DNA from: G965218495 sp965262785
Lineage (GTDB): Bacteria > Bacteroidota > Rhodothermia > Rhodothermales > Bin80
DNA: 64,000 bases
Direction of reading: 5' to 3'
Assembly: GCA_965262785.1 (NCBI GenBank)
Contig: OZ253559.1
Location: 806,001-870,000, forward strand
Below the pieces are notes generated by a model. It saw nothing but the letters and a program-made list of their open reading frames with translations. It made no database searches and had not been told where the DNA came from. The translations under genes were made by a program, and so were the position numbers. Positions 43,429 to 52,304 of this stretch are shown piece by piece; the first letter of the stretch is position 1; each line of letters opens with the position of its first letter.

Positions 43429-45699
43429 ATGACTAACGACGCAACAAGATTACTTGGACGTCTGCACGACGCGTTATGGGATCGTGGATTCGGCGAGGAC
43501 GACCGCGGGCTATTTCTGGTCCGCACGGTCTTCTGCTTGTTTGCGGACCGCACCGGTGCCCTTGGCGCGCACAGGCCCTTTCGCGCGCTGGTAGAGCGGA
43601 GCCTGGCCGCGCAAGCAGACGAGGAGGGTGCCGTACTTTCGCGTGCCTTTTTGGTACTAGGTACGCCGCCGGATGAGCGGCCACCAGGCTTGATACCAGG
43701 CCTTGCGAGCCTTCCGTTCGTTCACGGGGAACTCTTCGCTACGTCACTGCAGTCCCCTGATGCAGCAGTACAGAAGTTGATGGTGGAAGCAGCAAGGCTG
43801 GACTGGACACGCTTCGCGCCTGCGATGCTGGGCTCGCTGCTGCTGGCTGTCATGCAGCCACCGGAACGAAGGGCGCATGGCCTACACTACACCACGGAAA
43901 AGAACATCCACAGGGTCATCGACCCCCTATTCCTTGACGCGCTCCACGAGGAATTCGAGAAGCTGAGGACGAGGGCAGGCGGGCCCGGAACGCAGGGCCT
44001 GAATGGGTTCCGGCAAAGGCTCCGGGCCCTTCGGATTCTGGATCCGGCCTGCGGCTGCGGCAGCTTTCTTGTAGTTGCCTACCAAGCGCTCCGCAAGTTG
44101 GAGTTGGAGTTGGTTCGCGAGCTCAGGCAACGGGATGCCGTCGTTGGCTCCCTTGCCATTGTGAACGTTGACCAGTTTTTTGGGATCGAACTCAGTGCTG
44201 TATCCGCGCGTGCGGCCGAGGTAGCAATGTGGATGATGGACCATAGCATGAATCGGCGCGTGACCCTTGAGTTTGGCGAATCGTTTGCCCGGATACCTTT
44301 TCAGGAGTGTCCCAGCATCATGCAGGCCGATGCGCTGGAAGCGAATTGGGACGACCTCCTGCCGCCCGCCCAATGCTCGTATGTACTTGGAAACCCGCCG
44401 TTTCGCGGCGCAAAGCTTCAGACCTACAGGCAGCGAACGCAGGTTAGGCAGATTGCTGCCCTCGGTGGCACGGGAGGTACGGTGGACTACGCCGCGGCCT
44501 GGTTTATGCGAGCCGCGGAATACGTGGGCCGAGCTGCACCAAAGGACGCGCCACAGATTGGCTTTGTGGCGACCAACTCCATTACCCAGGGCGAACAGGT
44601 AGCGCAACTCTGGCCGCGAATTTTGCGCGGCAATGCGCTGGAGATCACCTTCGCACACCAGACCTTTGCGTGGGACATCGATGCTACCGTCTATGTGGTA
44701 GCCATCGGGCTTGCGACCAGCATGCAGGCGCCACTGGAAAAACGTCTGTTCTGCTACGAGGGTGGCAAGGGCGAGCCCGCAGAAAAGAAGCACGGCGCAA
44801 TCACGCCTTACCTGCGCGGAAAAGAGTCGTTGGCGAGTCGCTTGCTGATCGTCAGGGAGGCGCCAAGGCCAATCAATGGGCTCCCCCGGCTGGTCATGGG
44901 CACACAGATCATAGATGGCGGGCACTATGTGCTAGGTGAAACGGAAAGGCAGCAGCTCCTTGACGAGTGCCCCGGTGCCCGCCCGTATGTGCGCCCGTAC
45001 GTGGGAACGAAGGAGTTCCTGTGGTCAAAGCCTCGCTGGGTGCTGTACTTGAAAGATGCGCCGCAGGCGTTCATCGAGCGGGAGGCGCCAGTGAGGCGCC
45101 GAGTGGCGGCTGTCCGGGCGTGGCGCCTCAGAAGCAGGCGCGCCAGCACGGTTAGATTGGCGCAGACACCCACGCTATTTCAGGCGGGTGCTACGCCGAC
45201 AGAGTCCTTTCTTGTCATTCCGCACGTGAATTCGTTGCGCAGAGAATACATTCCCATTGGCTGGTTGGAGCCACCGGTCATCCCCAGCCATGCGCTGAAG
45301 GTGCTGTGCGGCGCAAGGCTGTGGCATTTTGCGCTTTTGACGTCGGCTATGCATATGGCTTGGACCCGCAGCATTGGCGGGCGCTGGGGCAACAGCGACC
45401 GCTACTCGTCGACAGTGATTTACAACACGTTTCCGCTCCCTGCGGCCGGACTGGAAGATCTGGAAGCACTGGGGCCCTATGCGCAGGCGGTCTTGGAGGC
45501 CAGGGCCCGGCGTGCCAAGACCTCGCTCCATGCGCTATATGATGCAGAGGCCATGCCGCCCGGACTGCGGAAGGCGCATGAGGCGCTTGACCGCGCGGTG
45601 GACAGGCTGTACCGGCCGTTGCAGGGGTTTGCTACAGATCGCGAACGCGCACAGCACCTACTTGAGTCGTACACGCGCCTGACCGCTTCCTTGGCGTAG
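43429..45699 (+). CDS. MmeI-like (type IIL/IIG-related) N6-adenine DNA methyltransferase lacking the nuclease domain
   Basis: 756 aa. The first 120 residues match the helical spacer of MmeI-type enzymes (LFLVRTVFCLFADRTGALG, FLVLGTPPDERP, FVHGELFA). The gamma-class methylase follows: SAM motif I LRILDPACGCGSFLVVAY (about residue 203), FFGIELSAVSARAAEVAMW, and catalytic motif IV YVLGNPPFRGAKL (about residue 322). A target-recognition region (VRPYVGTKEFLWSKPRWVLYL to WTRSIGGRWGNSDRYSSTVIYNTFPLP) and a C-terminal helical tail end the protein. MmeI-type fusion enzymes normally have a PD-ExK nuclease of about 150 residues before the spacer; here the protein starts directly in the spacer. So it is predicted to methylate but not cut. 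Confidence 0.88.
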   Translation: MTNDATRLLGRLHDALWDRGFGEDDRGLFLVRTVFCLFADRTGALGAHRPFRALVERSLAAQADEEGAVLSRAFLVLGTPPDERPPGLIPGLASLPFVHGELFATSLQSPDAAVQKLMVEAARLDWTRFAPAMLGSLLLAVMQPPERRAHGLHYTTEKNIHRVIDPLFLDALHEEFEKLRTRAGGPGTQGLNGFRQRLRALRILDPACGCGSFLVVAYQALRKLELELVRELRQRDAVVGSLAIVNVDQFFGIELSAVSARAAEVAMWMMDHSMNRRVTLEFGESFARIPFQECPSIMQADALEANWDDLLPPAQCSYVLGNPPFRGAKLQTYRQRTQVRQIAALGGTGGTVDYAAAWFMRAAEYVGRAAPKDAPQIGFVATNSITQGEQVAQLWPRILRGNALEITFAHQTFAWDIDATVYVVAIGLATSMQAPLEKRLFCYEGGKGEPAEKKHGAITPYLRGKESLASRLLIVREAPRPINGLPRLVMGTQIIDGGHYVLGETERQQLLDECPGARPYVRPYVGTKEFLWSKPRWVLYLKDAPQAFIEREAPVRRRVAAVRAWRLRSRRASTVRLAQTPTLFQAGATPTESFLVIPHVNSLRREYIPIGWLEPPVIPSHALKVLCGARLWHFALLTSAMHMAWTRSIGGRWGNSDRYSSTVIYNTFPLPAAGLEDLEALGPYAQAVLEARARRAKTSLHALYDAEAMPPGLRKAHEALDRAVDRLYRPLQGFATDRERAQHLLESYTRLTASLA

Positions 45700-45958
45700 C
45701 AGGCCAGATGTGAAGCGGCACGGTCGGCGGCAGTCCCCGTATGCACCGCCAGTGTTTAAGCGGTTCGAAAAGCCCGGGTACCCGCTCTGCTGTTTTGAAA
45801 GGCGTCTAGTGCGTGCGCATCGTCCTTACGTGTAGCGCCTGATCGAGTGCTACTGCTATTGGCTAATTCTTCAAGGGTAAAGATCCAGTCGGTTGCAGTG
45901 AGCGCCCCCAGGCCGATCACAAACGGCGCAGCAAACCACGGTACAAGTTGCCAGCGTT
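45700..45958. other. Gap between the methyltransferase gene and the ISNCY element
   Basis: No gene. The last 50 or so bases (GATCACAAACGGCGCAGCAA to GTTGCCAGCGTTTA) are similar to 49258-49303 and are the downstream flank of a duplicated propeller gene. Confidence 0.5.
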
Positions 45959-47878
45959 TAGTTAGTGATTGCCCGAAAAAGGCCTATTGGGAGCAATATG
46001 CGGGCAGATTGTGGGTGGGCGGTAGGCTTGTAGTCGCGGTCAGGGGTGTCCGCAAAGCGCGCAACCCCCGAATATGAGTGGATTTGGCACAAAGCTGCGG
46101 CCTTCAGCCAGCTTTTCATGCCATTGCACTACAAACACGATATAGGTTTGCGCTCTCCCCATTGCAAGGAGTCTGGCTTGCTCCCGTGGCGGCGCTGGTA
46201 GGGCCTTACTGCGCCCTACTGCGTGCCTGGTGCCACTTTCGTCGGCGCGCTTCCTTCTGTTTCAGAACCTGACCTATGCGGTGCACATTAGTGGCCACCA
46301 CTACCAGTGCCAGCGTCCTGTCGAAGCCGGCCTTGCCATGGGTGCGCACTAGTGACATCCCCCGGTGATCGAGGTTATTGATCGCCGACTCTATGGCCGG
46401 ATGTTGACGCCGGGCTGCCACGAAGTCCGGATGGGTCTCCTGTTCGCGGTCCGCTTTACGGAGCCGCCCCTTTCGGGGCATCACGTTCAGGTCCAACAAC
46501 TTGTCAAGCTGCTCGCGATTCTCTGGTGTGTAAAACCCCTTGTCCATACTGCATGATGCCAGCGCCGGGTAGCGCCGCTTCGCCTCTGCAAGGAATGGCA
46601 CGATCATGTCCTGGTCGCCACCTTCGTGCTGCACGTGGTGGCGCAGAATGAATTGGTGCTGATCCTCCAGCACGCAGACCGGTACCCCCAACTCTGCCAT
46701 CACGCCCGCCTTCCCTTTGTTGATCCAGCGCGTGTGGGGCTCATGCACGGAGAAGAGCTTCTGGCCGTGCGGAATCTTCTCGCCCTTGATCAAACGGCGC
46801 GATACCTGGTCTATCAGCTTGCCTCCAGTCCGCAAATACCACGACACCTCCGCGCTTTCAACATCGTTTTGCCTCAATATCGCTTGCGTAGCCGCTGCCT
46901 TAGACACGATAGTGCGGCACAGTGCAAGGTAGTCTGCCACTTTCGATGCACTACGACACTGCCGGGAAGTGCGCACGCGATAAAAGGCGCGCTCTATTTT
47001 CTTGATCCAGGCCTGCGACTTGCGCCAGCCCGCTATCGCATGCTGCTGGCACAGACGCGCCAGCTTCCTGATCAGACGGCGCAGCGCATCCCACAGCAAA
47101 CGGACATCAGTGGGCCACTCCACATGGGTCTTCGCAACCGCTGAGTCGGCCCGGCAGTGAAGCGGATCAGAGCTCTTGTGCTTCAACAGCTGATGCCCAC
47201 GGGCCACCACCACCGCATTGATCTGCTGCAGCGCCTCCTCGGTAAGCAGACGCACGTTGTCAATAACGGTCTGCAGGCGATACTGGTGCTTATCTCCAAA
47301 ATCTGCATGCCCCAGCATCTGGCGCAGCGCCGTGTGAAAGTTCGCCAATTCTACCAGACGGTCGAAATCGCAGTCGAGCGCCTTCTGCAGCGTGCCTAAA
47401 ACGAAGATCCGCCACAGACACAGTCCCGGGCGACCACGCCGCAAATTGACCTTCGCGCCTAACTGCTCCCGCAGGATCGCGAACACCCGCTCGCGTGTCG
47501 CGCGGTGCGTGAAGATGTCCTGCAGTCCACGGAGCGCAGCCGGAATATCGTCTCTGGACCGAGCGTCAAAGCTGATCTCTCCAATGGGCGTGTGCCCAAG
47601 CTCAAACTGTGACTCGAAGATCGCGCGCATGGCAGTAAATCGGGCGAATGTTGGGGCAGAAGCGTACTAATCACGCCAATAACGGTACTAAGATCGGAAA
47701 ACGGCGCAACATTCGCTAAAACAACGCAGGCAGCCGTTGGGGAAACTGCCCCGAAAACAGCCGCCCGACACTCCAAAATGCCCGATTTTCCGCCGCACGG
47801 GCCCGTACATCTGCCCTATGCGCCCAAGACTGCGTGTCTGCAGAGCCGATCAGGCATTTTTCGGGCAAGCACTAGTTA
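45959..47878 (-). mobile_element. ISNCY (IS1202-like) element, copy 1, with 6-bp target duplication
   Basis: The element is 45965-47872, 1908 bp. It has inverted ends GTGATTGCCCGAAAAAGGCC at 45965 and the counterpart of GTGCTTGCCCGAAAAATGCC at 47872. TAGTTA is duplicated at 45959-45964 and 47873-47878. It sits exactly on the stop codon of the propeller gene 47872-48939: the uninterrupted site would read TAA, while the inserted element supplies the last base of a TAG. Copy 2 at 49310-51217 is the same length but inverted relative to identical flanks. Confidence 0.9.
46206..47630 (-). CDS. ISNCY-family (IS1202-type) transposase, copy 1
   Basis: 474 aa beginning MRAIFESQFELGHTPIGEI. Family segments are SRDDIPAALRGLQDIF, GRPGLCLWRIFVLGTLQ, RQMLGHADFGDKHQYRLQT and VVARGHQLLKHK. 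Catalytic DDE candidates are in LHCRADSAVAKTHVEWPTD, SCSMDKGFYTPENREQL and IESAINNLDHRGM. Nearly identical to copy 2, so transposition or duplication was recent. Confidence 0.92.
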   Translation of the reverse strand: MRAIFESQFELGHTPIGEISFDARSRDDIPAALRGLQDIFTHRATRERVFAILREQLGAKVNLRRGRPGLCLWRIFVLGTLQKALDCDFDRLVELANFHTALRQMLGHADFGDKHQYRLQTVIDNVRLLTEEALQQINAVVVARGHQLLKHKSSDPLHCRADSAVAKTHVEWPTDVRLLWDALRRLIRKLARLCQQHAIAGWRKSQAWIKKIERAFYRVRTSRQCRSASKVADYLALCRTIVSKAAATQAILRQNDVESAEVSWYLRTGGKLIDQVSRRLIKGEKIPHGQKLFSVHEPHTRWINKGKAGVMAELGVPVCVLEDQHQFILRHHVQHEGGDQDMIVPFLAEAKRRYPALASCSMDKGFYTPENREQLDKLLDLNVMPRKGRLRKADREQETHPDFVAARRQHPAIESAINNLDHRGMSLVRTHGKAGFDRTLALVVVATNVHRIGQVLKQKEARRRKWHQARSRAQ

Positions 47879-48939
47879 TCAGTACTCTGGGGAGGAGTGA
47901 ATCGATACCGGATTAACACGGGATTACCCTTCTCGCCATTGGAAAGCGTCTCAAGATCACCCGTGAAATACAGCATCCCGTTCCTGGCGGCCATTAGCCA
48001 TAGGGGGATGGTCGCACTCACCGTGGAATAGCGGTTCTTGTGATCCACAATCGTAAGACCTCGATCTTTACCTACTGAATGTGCCACAAGGCGTGTATCA
48101 CTGTCTATGCTGAATATCCCATGCATCCCAGTGCCAGCGTCGTTTCTGCTTCCGCTACGAATATCAGCCGGTGCATCACGCCGTCTTTTCACGAAGTACG
48201 GTGGCTTGTACTGCACGTGGGCTGACTGAGGCTGCACGGGACTCGCATCCATGTGTCCCTGGTACATATACCACACACCATCACCAAAGCACGCAAGGCT
48301 ACGCCCTGGTGTCACAAATTGGAGTGCCAAGCTGGGCCATTGAGGGGGCTCAATGGCAATCTCCTCCAGTAGCACCAGACTTTTCGAATAGGCTTTCATT
48401 TTTGCAACGGGCGCCGGAAGGGGGAACGGATGGGGCATCGCAAAGATTGTATCCTTGCGAGCGCATACCGAGGTTATGTTCATAAACTCCGCGCCTTTTG
48501 CACTCACCACGCACTTACCGGTGCCGTCGAAGACGTAGGCACGCCCACTGCCGTTATACATCATGACGTGGCCGTTGCCAATAAACTGGGCACCAAACGG
48601 CACCAAGTGTGTGCCTGGGTCACATTCTTCCACGCTCAGCTCACGCAAGAACTGGCCCGCAGGGGACCACACGGATACGTTCTGGGCACGAGGGTCAGTA
48701 ATCAGGATCTCGCCAGCACTGTTCACATCCAAGTCCCCAATCCGCCCGATTAGAACCGACGGGTCCAACCGCACGGTGTCTTCCAAGACGAAGACCTCGT
48801 CAAACCCCACGAGCCTAGTGCTTGCCACGCGGTTGGCTTGAGCATGGATGCTGTTGCAGAACAGGAAACACGAAAAGCCCACGATAACGAAGGCGCGAGC
48901 GCAGAGTTGATGCATAGAGATCATAGGCACGTTATGCAT
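47872..48939 (-). CDS. Secreted 6-bladed beta-propeller protein, paralog 1
   Basis: 355 aa from ATG 48939, matching the start of paralog 2; a more upstream ATG (48966) is in frame. Signal peptide MHQLCARAFVIVGFSCFLFCNSIHA. Blade segments: IGDLDVNSAGEILITDPRAQ, NVSVWSPAGQFLRELSVEECD, MYNGSGRAYVFDGTGKCVV and HGIFSIDSDTRLVAHSVG. The stop codon (47872-47874) is formed at the IS junction. Strongly similar to paralog 2 throughout, including the downstream flank, so gene and flank were duplicated together. Function unknown. Confidence 0.82.
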   Translation of the reverse strand: MHNVPMISMHQLCARAFVIVGFSCFLFCNSIHAQANRVASTRLVGFDEVFVLEDTVRLDPSVLIGRIGDLDVNSAGEILITDPRAQNVSVWSPAGQFLRELSVEECDPGTHLVPFGAQFIGNGHVMMYNGSGRAYVFDGTGKCVVSAKGAEFMNITSVCARKDTIFAMPHPFPLPAPVAKMKAYSKSLVLLEEIAIEPPQWPSLALQFVTPGRSLACFGDGVWYMYQGHMDASPVQPQSAHVQYKPPYFVKRRRDAPADIRSGSRNDAGTGMHGIFSIDSDTRLVAHSVGKDRGLTIVDHKNRYSTVSATIPLWLMAARNGMLYFTGDLETLSNGEKGNPVLIRYRFTPPQSTDN

Positions 48940-49303
48940 CCGACCATTCCGGGTTTGCTGCAACACGAACTGTCAGGTATACATCTTACCCACAGCGTTC
49001 GATCCCTGCGTATCCCGGTGGATGATCGGGCTCCCTTTACGCTCCCGTCGGGTACGGTTCGTATGGCGCTTGCCGTCGTGACCGTCGTCCTCTACTGGGT
49101 AAATCAAGCACCGAGAAGCCGTCAGTGATTCTCAGACATCCTTCTGTTCAACCACTACTTCCCCGTCCGGCTTTAGCGGGGCAGTGGGGTAGCAGGTAAC
49201 GCGTCTGGCACGTCAAACACGTGTGTGATGACCTGTGATTCAGGCAGCACCACCACGGCGACCACAAACGGCAATGAAAACCACGGTGCGAGTTGCCAGC
49301 GTT
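48940..49303. other. Upstream region of propeller paralog 1 and downstream flank of paralog 2
   Basis: No gene. GCTGCAACACGAACTGTCAG at about 48958 and the following 60 bp recur at about 54488-54550, upstream of paralog 2 but beyond an IS, identifying the ancestral promoter region. The segment 49258-49303 recurs at 45912-45958. Confidence 0.6.
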
Positions 49304-51223
49304 TAGTTAGTGCTTGCCCGAAAAATGCCTGATCGGCTCTGCAGACCGGCAGTCTTGGGCGCATAGGGCGGATGTACGGGCGCGTGCGGCGGAAAATCGG
49401 GCATTTTGGAGTGTCGAGCGGCTGTTATCGGGGCAGTTTCCCCAACGGCTGCCTGCGTTGTTTTAGCGAATGTTGCGCCGTTTTCCGATCTTAGTACCGT
49501 TATTGGCGTGATTAGTACGCTTCTGCCCCAACATTCGCCCGATTTACTGCCATGCGCGCGATCTTCGAGTCACAGTTTGAGCTTGGGCACACGCCCATTG
49601 GAGAGATCAGCTTTGACGCTCGGTCCAGAGACGATATTCCGGCCGTACTCCGTGGACTGCAGGACATCTTCACGCACCGCGAGACCCGCGAGCGGGTGTT
49701 CGCGATTCTGCGGGAGCAGTTAGGCGCGAAGGTCAATTTGCGGCGTGGTCGCCCCGGGCTGTGTCTGTGGCGGATCTTCGTGCTGGGCACGCTGCAGAAG
49801 GCGCTTGACTGCGACTTCGACCGTCTGGTGGAATTGGCGAACTTTCACACGGCGTTGCGCCAGATGCTGGGGCATGCAGATTTTGGAGATAAGCACCAGT
49901 ATCGCCTGCAGACCGTTATTGACAACGTGCGTCTGCTTACCGAGGAGGCGCTGCAGCAGATCAATGCGGTGGTGGTGGCCCGTGGGCATCAGCTGTTGAA
50001 GCACAGAAACTCGGATCCGCTTCACTGCCGGGCCGACTCAGCGGTTGCGAAGACCCATGTGGAGTGGCCCACCGATGTCCGTTTGCTGTGGGATGCGCTG
50101 CGCCGTCTGATCAGGAAGCTGGCGCGTCTTTGCCAGCAGCATGCGATAGCGGGCTGGCGCAAGTCGCAGGCCTGGATCAAGAAAATGGAGCGCGCCTTTT
50201 ATCGCGTGCGCACTTCCCGGCAGTGGCGTAGTACGTCGAAAGTGGCAAACTACCTGGCACTTTGCCGCACTATCGTGTCGAAGGCAGCGGCCACGCAGGC
50301 GATATTGAGGCAAAACGATGTTGAAAGCGCGGAGGTGTCGTGGTATTTGCGGACTGCGGACAAGCTGATAGACCAGGTATTGCGCCGTTTGATCAAGGGC
50401 GAGAAGATTCCGCACGGCCAGAAGCTCTTCTCCGTGCATGAGCCCCACACGCGCTGGATCGACAAAGGGAAGGCGGGCGTGATGGCAGAGTTGGGGGTAC
50501 CGGTCTGCGTGCTGGAGGATCAGCACCAATTCATTCTGCGCCACTACGTGCAACACGAAGGTGGCGACCAGGACATGATCGTACCATTCCTTGCAGAGGC
50601 GAAGCGGCGCTACCCGGCGCTGGCATCATGCAGCATGGACAAGGGGTTTTACACGCCAGAGAATCGCGAGCAGCTTGACAAGTTGTTGGACCTGAACGTG
50701 ATGCCCCGGAAGGGGCGGCACCGTAAAGCGGACCGCGAACGGGAGACCCATCCGGACTTCGTGGCAGCCCGGCGTCAACACCCGGCCGTAGAGTCGGCGA
50801 TCAATAACCTCCATCACCGGGGCATGTCACTAGTGCGCACCCACGGCAAGGCTGGCTTCGACAGGACGCTGGCGCTGGTAGTGGTGGCCACCAATGTGCA
50901 CCGCATAGGTCAGGTCCTGAAGCAGAAGGAAGCGCGCCGACGAAAGTGGCACCAGGCACGCAGTAGGGCGCAGTAAGGCCCTACCAGCGCCGCCACGGAA
51001 GCAAGCCAGACTCCTTGCAATGGGGAGAGCGCAAACCTATATCCTCTTTGTAGTGCAATGGCATAAAAAGCTGGCTGAAGACCACGGATTTGTGCCGAAT
51101 CCACTCATATTCGGGGGCTGCACACCTTGCGTACACCCCTGACCGCGACTACAGGCTTACCGCCCACCCCCAATCTGCCGGCATATTGCTCCCAATAGGC
51201 CTTTTTCGGGCAATCACTAGTTA
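49304..51223 (+). mobile_element. ISNCY (IS1202-like) element, copy 2, inverted relative to copy 1
   Basis: The element is 49310-51217, 1908 bp, flanked by TAGTTA at 49304-49309 and 51218-51223. The end types are swapped relative to copy 1: the GTGCTTGCCCGAAAAATGCC end is now on the left and the GTGATTGCCC end on the right. The surrounding sequence (CCAGCGTT on the left, the propeller gene on the right) keeps the same order. Confidence 0.9.
49552..50976 (+). CDS. ISNCY-family (IS1202-type) transposase, copy 2
   Basis: 474 aa, same family blocks as copy 1 and differing at only a few dozen positions at most (for example SRDDIPAVLRGL, HKS/HRN, INNLHHRGM). DDE candidates are preserved. Orientation is opposite to copy 1. 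Confidence 0.92.
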   Translation: MRAIFESQFELGHTPIGEISFDARSRDDIPAVLRGLQDIFTHRETRERVFAILREQLGAKVNLRRGRPGLCLWRIFVLGTLQKALDCDFDRLVELANFHTALRQMLGHADFGDKHQYRLQTVIDNVRLLTEEALQQINAVVVARGHQLLKHRNSDPLHCRADSAVAKTHVEWPTDVRLLWDALRRLIRKLARLCQQHAIAGWRKSQAWIKKMERAFYRVRTSRQWRSTSKVANYLALCRTIVSKAAATQAILRQNDVESAEVSWYLRTADKLIDQVLRRLIKGEKIPHGQKLFSVHEPHTRWIDKGKAGVMAELGVPVCVLEDQHQFILRHYVQHEGGDQDMIVPFLAEAKRRYPALASCSMDKGFYTPENREQLDKLLDLNVMPRKGRHRKADRERETHPDFVAARRQHPAVESAINNLHHRGMSLVRTHGKAGFDRTLALVVVATNVHRIGQVLKQKEARRRKWHQARSRAQ

Positions 51224-52296
51224 CCAGTATTCTGGGGAGGAATGAATCGATACCGAATTAACACGGGATTACCCTTCTCACCATTGGGAAGCGTCTCAAG
51301 ATCACCCGTGAAATACAGCATGCTGTTCCCAGCTGCCTCTGGCCAAAAGGGAGTGATGGTGCTCACGGCGAAATAGCGGTTTTTGTGATCCACAATCGTA
51401 AGACCTATGCCTTCAGCTTTTGGATGATGTGCCACAACACGTGTAGAATCATCTATGCTGAACACCCCATGCACTGTAGTGCCGACGCCGATATCCCCTC
51501 TGCGTCCGCGACGAAAGTCATCTGACGCATCGCGCCTTCTTTTCACGAAGAATGAAGGCTTGTATAGTACTTGCGCTGACTGAGGCCGCAGAGAGTATGC
51601 ATCCATGTGCCCCTGGTAGATATACCATACACCATCCTCAAAGCACGCCATGCTATGCCCTACTCCCACTATTAGTCGGCCCGCCAGGTTGGGCCATTGG
51701 GGGGGCTCGATGGCAATCTCCTCCAGTAGCGTAAGACTTTTTGAATAGGCCTTCACTTTGGCAGCGGGGGCCTCAGGGGGCCTCGGATGAGGCATCGCAA
51801 AGATTGTATCCTTACGAGCGCATACCGAGGTTATGTTCACAAACTCCGCGCCCTTTGCGTTCACAACGCACTTACCGGTGCCGTCGAAGACGTAGGCACG
51901 TCCACTGCCGTCATACGCCATGACGTGGCCATTGCCGATATACTTGCCACCAAACGGCACCAAGTGTGTGCCTGGGTCACATTCTTCCACGCTCAGCTCA
52001 CGCAAGAACTGGCCCGCAGGGGACCACACGGATACGTTCTGGGCACGACGGTCAGTAATCAGGATCTCGCCAGCACTGTTCACATCCAAGTCCCAAATCC
52101 ATCCGATTAGAACCGACGGGTCCAACCGCACGGTGTCTTCCAAGACGAAGACCTCGGCAAACTCTACCAGCCTACTGTCTTCCACGCGGTTGGCTTGAGC
52201 ATGGATGCTGTTGCAGAACAGGAAACACGAAAAGCCCACGATAACGAAGGCGCGAGCGCAGAGTTGATGCGTAAAGATCATAGGCACTGTATGCAT
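51217..52296 (-). CDS. Secreted 6-bladed beta-propeller protein, paralog 2
   Basis: 359 aa from ATG 52296. Signal peptide HQLCARAFVIVGFSCFLFCN. Blade segments match paralog 1 with substitutions: IWDLDVNSAGEILITDRRAQ, NVSVWSPAGQFLRELS, AYDGSGRAYVFDGTGKCVV, HGVFSIDDSTRVVAHHP. As in paralog 1 the stop is a TAG formed at the IS junction. The upstream region is separated from the gene by the IS1634-type element only about 10 bp before the start codon, so expression is probably altered. Confidence 0.82.
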   Translation of the reverse strand: MHTVPMIFTHQLCARAFVIVGFSCFLFCNSIHAQANRVEDSRLVEFAEVFVLEDTVRLDPSVLIGWIWDLDVNSAGEILITDRRAQNVSVWSPAGQFLRELSVEECDPGTHLVPFGGKYIGNGHVMAYDGSGRAYVFDGTGKCVVNAKGAEFVNITSVCARKDTIFAMPHPRPPEAPAAKVKAYSKSLTLLEEIAIEPPQWPNLAGRLIVGVGHSMACFEDGVWYIYQGHMDAYSLRPQSAQVLYKPSFFVKRRRDASDDFRRGRRGDIGVGTTVHGVFSIDDSTRVVAHHPKAEGIGLTIVDHKNRYFAVSTITPFWPEAAGNSMLYFTGDLETLPNGEKGNPVLIRYRFIPPQNTGN

Positions 52297-52304
52297 CCAA
52301 ACCC

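Noticed and set aside
43927..44925. 332-codon open frame on the minus strand
   Set aside because: It is the antisense shadow of the DNA methyltransferase gene, whose motifs and codon pattern are clear on the plus strand.
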